Part shown: piece after piece, positions 6,229 to 9,875 of the stretch
How the letters are laid out: each line of letters starts with the position of its first letter
Numbering within the stretch: position 1 is the first letter of the stretch
Assembly (NCBI GenBank): GCA_002494125.1
Contig: DLBD01000121.1
Coordinates: 1-9,875, forward strand
Length of the DNA: 9,875 bases
Source of the DNA: Ruminococcaceae bacterium UBA7030
GTDB lineage: Bacteria; Bacillota; Clostridia; Oscillospirales; Acutalibacteraceae
Direction: 5' to 3'
The notes under the pieces: generated by a model
Database searches by the model: none
What the model saw: the letters and a program-made list of their open reading frames with translations, nothing else
What the model was told of the DNA's origin: nothing
Made by a program: the position numbers and the translations under genes

Positions 6229-6923
6229 AAAGACTTTTAGCAATTTTGTTAGCGTTAATCTCTCTTACAGCAGTTTTAATATGGATGATGACAAGCGCTA
6301 CGAAAAGCTATCTTCTCATCAGCCTTATTATACTTGTTTTATCAATGCTTCCGTTTTTTATAACATTTGAAAAAAGCAGACCTTCTGCAAGGGAGCTTGC
6401 GCTAATTTCCGGCATAACTGCAATTGCGGTTGTAAGCCGTGCTGTTTTTTACCTTCTCCCTCAGGTGAAGCCGATAGCTGCTGTTGTTATTATCGGCGCT
6501 GTCTGTATGGGCGCAAAAGCAGGGTATATGATAGGCGCTTTTTCGGCGTTTATATCAAATTTTATTTTCGGTCAGGGTGCGCATACACCGTTTCAGATGG
6601 TGGCTCTCGGGCTTGTCGGATTCATTTCGGGATTAATATTCAGCAAGGTAAAGCCTGACAAAATAACCCTTTCGGCAACAGGTTTTCTTCTCACCTTTAT
6701 CGTGTACGGAATTATTGCCGACACCTCAACCGTAATGTTTATGGTAACTGATTTCAATATTCCCGCAATTGTTTCAGTTTACGCAGCGGGTGTTCCATTC
6801 AGTTTCGTCTTTGCGCTGACTACTGCTGTTTGCCTTTATGTTTTCGGCGAGCAGTTTATAATTAAGCTTGAAAGAATAAATACTAAATTCGGCTTATATA
6901 TGGAGGATAGCTATGCAAAATGA
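6225..6923 (+). CDS. ECF transporter S component (substrate-binding membrane subunit)
   Basis: This 232-residue polytopic protein binds the transported micronutrient in the membrane. Hydrophobic segments are at about 4-22, 28-47, 58-78, 82-95, 98-116, 123-140, 149-168 and 180-206. The central signature includes SARELALISGITAIAVVSR (54-72), KPIAAVVIIGAV (82-93), AGYMIGAFSAFISNFIFGQG (99-118), and TPFQM followed by a Gly-rich helix. These match a Clostridial S-component family whose members open with two extra helices, so that extension is normal. Its charged tail includes IKLERI (213-218). The family resembles CbrT-like proteins linked to cobalamin uptake, but the substrate is an inference: no cobalamin gene or riboswitch is in the window. 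Translation starts within the ATPase stop (ATGA, 4-nt overlap), and the end overlaps the next gene by 11 nt. The start is set by the AGGGAGG at 6211-6217. Confidence 0.87.
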   Translation: MKRLLAILLALISLTAVLIWMMTSATKSYLLISLIILVLSMLPFFITFEKSRPSARELALISGITAIAVVSRAVFYLLPQVKPIAAVVIIGAVCMGAKAGYMIGAFSAFISNFIFGQGAHTPFQMVALGLVGFISGLIFSKVKPDKITLSATGFLLTFIVYGIIADTSTVMFMVTDFNIPAIVSVYAAGVPFSFVFALTTAVCLYVFGEQFIIKLERINTKFGLYMEDSYAK

Positions 6924-7164
6924 TGTTATAACAAAACTTTCAAAATTCGCGCTTGCGTCGTCATATGCGGGACTCGTTACAGTTGGTGTATGTCCGGCGT
7001 TCGGCATTATCGGTATAGTTGTCGGTTTGGTATTGCAGATGAAGATGAAAGACCTTGACGATGATGTAAATGGCAGAATTAAAAGTGCAAGAATTGCGGG
7101 TATTATATCTCTTGTTCTTTTTCCTGCAGATGTTATTCTTGCTTATGTTTTTTTGAATAAATAA
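6913..7164 (+). CDS. Small two-helix membrane protein, DUF4190-like
   Basis: The protein has 83 residues and two hydrophobic segments (about 11-42, probably a helix or hairpin with Gly-rich GIIGIVVGLVLQ, and 61-80). A short charged loop (MKMKDLDDDVNGRIKSA, 43-59) joins them. The order helix, GxxGxxxG, Lys-rich loop, then a short stretch with Ala/Gly before a second helix resembles DUF4190-type proteins, whose function is unknown. Confidence in the gene is high: GGAGG at 6902-6906 sits six bases before the ATG. The start overlaps the S-component end by 11 nt, so translation is probably coupled to it. This makes an accessory role with the transporter conceivable, but nothing in the sequence shows it. 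It is the last gene of the run. I see no clear terminator after it, only 84 AT-rich bases carrying the next promoter. Confidence 0.78.
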   Translation: MQNDVITKLSKFALASSYAGLVTVGVCPAFGIIGIVVGLVLQMKMKDLDDDVNGRIKSARIAGIISLVLFPADVILAYVFLNK

Positions 7165-7195
7165 TAAATTCTTTCTAAAATCTAATATAAAAATA

Positions 7196-7224
7196 TTTAC
7201 AAAGAAAACTTTTTATTGTATAAC
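7196..7224 (+). promoter_or_regulatory. Sigma-A-type promoter of the DUF4173-type gene
   Basis: The -35 TTTACA (7196-7201) and -10 TATAAC (7219-7224) are spaced by 17 bases, each with five of six consensus positions. The upstream region is A/T-rich and UP-element-like. The predicted start is near 7231, just before the AAGGAGG at 7235-7241, so the leader would be about 18 bases. This makes the 723-residue gene an independent unit even without a terminator after the ECF run. Confidence 0.75.
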
Positions 7225-7248
7225 CACCTTGAATAAGGAGGAACAGTT

Positions 7249-9420
7249 ATGGATAATAATTATCAGCAAAATCAGGGATATTTTTATTCTCCGCCGCAGA
7301 ATGTATATCAAGCGCCGGCGAATTATTATCCTCCACAGTATACGCAGCCGAAAAAAAGCTATTTGCCGCTTTCAAAAACTGACAAAAGCCTTATTATCAC
7401 TATGCTTATATCAGGCTTTTTATTTTTTGATTTTGCGGTATTCAAAGGTTTTAATCTCGGCTTTACGCTTTTTTATTTTATATTCTTTATTGCTACTACC
7501 TTGTATCTCAGACCGAAAAAGCCGACGCTTTTTTCTGTTTGCACAGGTGCGTTGTCGCTTGCAGCTTCAGTTACATTTATATTTGACACAAATAATCTTG
7601 TAAAGTTTTTTACATTTGTTCTTATTGTTCTTCTGTATGCGCTTTACAGCATTGATTTGAGTGAAACGTATAATTTCAAAAAGGGAAGCTTTAAGGCACT
7701 TATCGACCTTGTGCTTTCGTATTTTGCATATCCGTTTATCAACCTTCCGTCCTTTTTCGGCTCGCTTAAAGAGTCGTCAAAGAAGAATAAAAAGCTTATT
7801 GCGGTTTTAATCGGTATTGCGGTTTCTCTTCCTGCGCTTATGGTAATCGTTCCGCTTTTAATCAGCGGGGACGCTGCGTTTGAAGGTCTTATAACATCAA
7901 TATTCAAAAATATCAGACTTGTTCTTTTCGAGATTGTTCTTGCAGTTGTTTTTGCTCCTTATCTTATTACAATGCTTTACGGCAAAAAGCATAAGCTCAA
8001 TGTGAGAGCGGGTAAGGTTAAGGAGTATAACGGCTCAATATCAAAAACAATAGGTATAACTTTTTTAAGCGTTATTTCATTTACCTATCTTGTTTATCTC
8101 TTTTCACAACTTGCATATTTCTTTTCGGCGTTTGAAGGCTTTTTGCCGGAGGATTACGAAAAGACAGCAAGCGCATTTGCAAGAAGAGGTTTTTACGAGA
8201 TGTTCGCAGTGTGCGTTATTAATGTTCTTCTCGTAAGTATTGTCAGCTTTGTAACAAAAAAGAGCGAGGCTAAAAAGCTTTCCGGCGGCATAAAGGGGCT
8301 TTCGTGTTTCGTATCCATCTTCTCCGTTGTGCTTGTAGTAACAGCCCTGGCGAAAATGAAACTTAATGTTGAAACCTACGGCTACACGGCAAACAGGCTT
8401 CTTGTAACCGCATTTATCATAATGGTGCTTTTCGCAATACTTTTCTTTATTGCGCATATTTTTGTGCCAAGCTTTAACTATTTTCAACCTCTTGTTGTAA
8501 TATGCTCGGTGATTTTTGTAGCGCTTGCATTTCTCAATGTGGATGCTTTTGTTGCAAATTATAATGTAACAGCATATCAGATAGGAGCTCTTGACAGCGT
8601 TGATGTTGACAATATCGACACCGATGCGGGTATACCTTACCTTATTGAGCTTATCGACGATGAAAACGAAAAAATATCAAAGCATGCGGCAAATGTTATT
8701 GTAAATAAATTTTCATGGTATGACTATGAAATCATCAAGCCGGAAAGGGAAGGCGATTTTGAATCTGCGGGCGAATACAGCTTCGCGAAATCATTTGATT
8801 TCAGAAGTTATAATGTGACAAGGTCGGAGGCTTACTCAGCTCTTATCGCCTATGCAAACAGTCTTGATAAGAATGAAAGACACGCGCTTTATGAAAAGGG
8901 CGAAAGCTACTGGGACTACGGCTGGGAGGATGATTATGACTATTCCTACGAAGAAAATGAGGCAGTAGAAGAGGCTGAAAGCCAATTCGGCGAAGATGTG
9001 TTTGAGGAAAATATAATTGAGAGCTACTCGAACTTTGATACAAATGATGACGTAAAGGTTTCATTTATGAGCGCTGATGTAAGCGGCGACGATATGGCTG
9101 ATGTTCTGACAGCCATTAAAGAAAAGGCTGATAAGGAATTACCGCTTCCCGTATTTCTTCAAAGAGCACTGTATTCTTATACTGAGGTAAACGGTAACGC
9201 GCTTGAAAGCCATCAGTCCTTAATAGCTCAGTTTGAAGACGAGTTTGTTTTACCGGAAATTGAAAACGGTCGATACTTCTTTGCAGACAAAAGCGACGGT
9301 ACTTTTTCAACTCAGGACAGACCTGATGATTACGTCCCGACAAGCTTTATTTTCTTTATGCTTGATGAAGACACACAGACAGCGTATCTCCTCGTCTATG
9401 AAGAATCAACAAATTCATAA
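7249..9420 (+). CDS. DUF4173/DUF4153-type polytopic membrane protein with soluble C-terminal domain
   Basis: This 723-residue protein has unknown function. Residues 1-37 are a Gln/Tyr/Pro/Asn-rich low-complexity tail. About a dozen hydrophobic segments follow: roughly 47-65, 68-86, 95-112, 117-135, 152-169, 183-205, 222-244, 266-294, 315-336, 350-368, 383-405 and 412-431. DUF4173 hallmarks I recognise are LPLSKTDK (39-46), ARRGFYEMFAV (311-321), YGYTANRLLV (377-386) and LNVDAFVANYNV (429-440) at the end of the last helix, followed by a short acidic run ending in IPYLIELID (462-470). The remaining ~250 residues are soluble. They include a very acidic, aromatic stretch (552-601) and an end (about 674-720: GRYFFADKSDGT, then FIFFMLDEDTQTAYLLVYEES) that resembles a strand-rich ending I have seen in uncharacterised gut-Firmicute proteins. 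An even helix count would put both ends in the cytoplasm, but topology is uncertain. AAGGAGG at 7235-7241 lies seven bases before the ATG. It has no same-strand partner downstream. Confidence 0.85.
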   Translation: MDNNYQQNQGYFYSPPQNVYQAPANYYPPQYTQPKKSYLPLSKTDKSLIITMLISGFLFFDFAVFKGFNLGFTLFYFIFFIATTLYLRPKKPTLFSVCTGALSLAASVTFIFDTNNLVKFFTFVLIVLLYALYSIDLSETYNFKKGSFKALIDLVLSYFAYPFINLPSFFGSLKESSKKNKKLIAVLIGIAVSLPALMVIVPLLISGDAAFEGLITSIFKNIRLVLFEIVLAVVFAPYLITMLYGKKHKLNVRAGKVKEYNGSISKTIGITFLSVISFTYLVYLFSQLAYFFSAFEGFLPEDYEKTASAFARRGFYEMFAVCVINVLLVSIVSFVTKKSEAKKLSGGIKGLSCFVSIFSVVLVVTALAKMKLNVETYGYTANRLLVTAFIIMVLFAILFFIAHIFVPSFNYFQPLVVICSVIFVALAFLNVDAFVANYNVTAYQIGALDSVDVDNIDTDAGIPYLIELIDDENEKISKHAANVIVNKFSWYDYEIIKPEREGDFESAGEYSFAKSFDFRSYNVTRSEAYSALIAYANSLDKNERHALYEKGESYWDYGWEDDYDYSYEENEAVEEAESQFGEDVFEENIIESYSNFDTNDDVKVSFMSADVSGDDMADVLTAIKEKADKELPLPVFLQRALYSYTEVNGNALESHQSLIAQFEDEFVLPEIENGRYFFADKSDGTFSTQDRPDDYVPTSFIFFMLDEDTQTAYLLVYEESTNS

Positions 9421-9482
9421 ATAAAAGAGGAAAGGCATCTGTCACATTTTCTAAAGGATAGACAATATAATATGTATAGAAT

Positions 9483-9510
9483 AAGGCGAGGATTTCTCCT
9501 CGCCTCGTCT
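9483..9510. terminator. Hairpin between convergent genes, probable bidirectional terminator
   Basis: GGCGAGGA (9485-9492) pairs perfectly with TCCTCGCC (9497-9504) around TTTC, and one further A-T pair extends the stem at the base. It lies 65 bases after the plus-strand stop and 25 bases beyond the minus-strand galE stop, between converging genes. Both flanks are only moderately U-rich (CGTCTTATG one way, TTATTCTAT the other), so it may be a weak intrinsic terminator for one or both strands. The bases 9421-9482 contain no gene. Confidence 0.65.
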
Positions 9511-9529
9511 TATGTATATGCTTCTATTA

Positions 9530-9875
9530 TTAATCAGGATAGCCGTCAGGGTTTTGGCTCTGCCATCTCCAGCTGTCCTCACACATTTCTTCAATTCCTC
9601 TTTCAGCCTTCCAGCCAAGCTCAGCAAGTGCTTTAGAAGGGTCTGAATAACAGGTTGCGATATCACCTGGTCGGCGTGGGGAAATCTGGTAGTTAATCTT
9701 AACGCCCGACGCCTTTTCAAACGCCTTTACAACATCAAGCACGGAATATCCGATACCTGTTCCGAGGTTGTATATAAATAAGCCGTTTTCTTTTCTTACC
9801 TTCTCAACAGCCTTAACGTGTCCGAGAGCAAGGTCAACAACGTGGATATAATCTCTTACGCCTGTTCCGTCAGGT
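9530..9875 (-). CDS. galE: UDP-glucose 4-epimerase, C-terminal third (partial)
   Basis: The minus strand is open from the window edge to a stop at 9530-9532, giving 114 codons before the stop. It reads DGTGVRDYIHVVDLALGHV, then YNLGTGIGYSVLDVVKAFE, then PRRPGDIATCYSDPSKALAELGW, then EEMCEDSWRWQSQNPDGY. These are conserved C-terminal signatures of GalE, the NAD-dependent short-chain dehydrogenase/reductase that interconverts UDP-glucose and UDP-galactose in the Leloir pathway and exopolysaccharide supply. The N-terminal NAD-binding Rossmann fold and the catalytic Ser/Tyr/Lys lie outside the window. Complete GalE is about 330-340 residues, so about a third is seen. It converges with the DUF4173-type gene, and its own promoter is beyond the edge. 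Other sugar-nucleotide epimerases share the fold, but RPGDIA followed by ELGW and the MCEDSWRWQ ending point to GalE. Confidence 0.94.
   Translation of the reverse strand, partial: PDGTGVRDYIHVVDLALGHVKAVEKVRKENGLFIYNLGTGIGYSVLDVVKAFEKASGVKINYQISPRRPGDIATCYSDPSKALAELGWKAERGIEEMCEDSWRWQSQNPDGYPD

Noticed and set aside
7165..7248. Intrinsic terminator after the ECF run
   Set aside because: The 84 AT-rich bases contain only imperfect A/T pairing (ACAA with TTGT around an A/T core) and no GC-rich stem, so no terminator is called. The region does hold the promoter of the next gene.
9441..9471. Promoter at TATAAT 9466-9471 on the plus strand
   Set aside because: The -10 is perfect, but no acceptable -35 lies 16-18 bases upstream, and only a terminator hairpin and a convergent gene lie downstream.

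Overview
The window looks like chromosomal core sequence from an anaerobic, moderately AT-rich Firmicute, most likely a gut Clostridia/Oscillospirales-type organism. The grounds are the Shine-Dalgarno sites close to AGGAGG, the sigma-A-type promoters, RecD2 (the form typical of bacteria lacking RecBCD), a fused ECF transporter ATPase, a DUF4173-type membrane protein, and GC of roughly 45% where I counted in the long genes. No phage, IS, CRISPR or RNA gene is visible.

Layout. Bases 1-45 are the last 14 codons of tuf (EF-Tu), followed by a strong intrinsic terminator. Bases 160-525 encode an AT-rich (about 29% GC), membrane-anchored orphan protein of 121 residues with its own terminator. Next comes recD2 (617-2842), with a good extended -10 promoter and a very short leader. 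Bases 2891-7164 hold a tight five-gene run: a divergent MreB-family actin homologue, then an ECF transporter made of EcfT, a double-ATPase EcfA-EcfA' fusion and an S component, then a small two-helix membrane protein. From ecfT onward each junction overlaps (28, 4 and 11 nt), so the transporter genes and the small protein are very probably translationally coupled. Bases 7249-9420 encode a 723-residue polytopic DUF4173/DUF4153-type membrane protein from its own promoter. A GC-rich hairpin separates it from the convergent galE (minus strand, 9530 to the window edge, C-terminal third only).

How the genes work together. The three ECF genes should form one ATP-driven importer: two ATPase domains on one chain, the EcfT scaffold, and an S component that binds the substrate. 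The substrate cannot be read from the sequence. A vitamin, perhaps cobalamin-like, is an inference from family resemblance, and no riboswitch precedes the operon. The least expected feature is the MreB-like gene heading the transporter operon away from mreC/mreD. The small orphan after tuf, the two-helix protein coupled to the S component, and the soluble C-terminal domain of the DUF4173 protein are the least understood parts. Nothing here clearly amounts to a new system.
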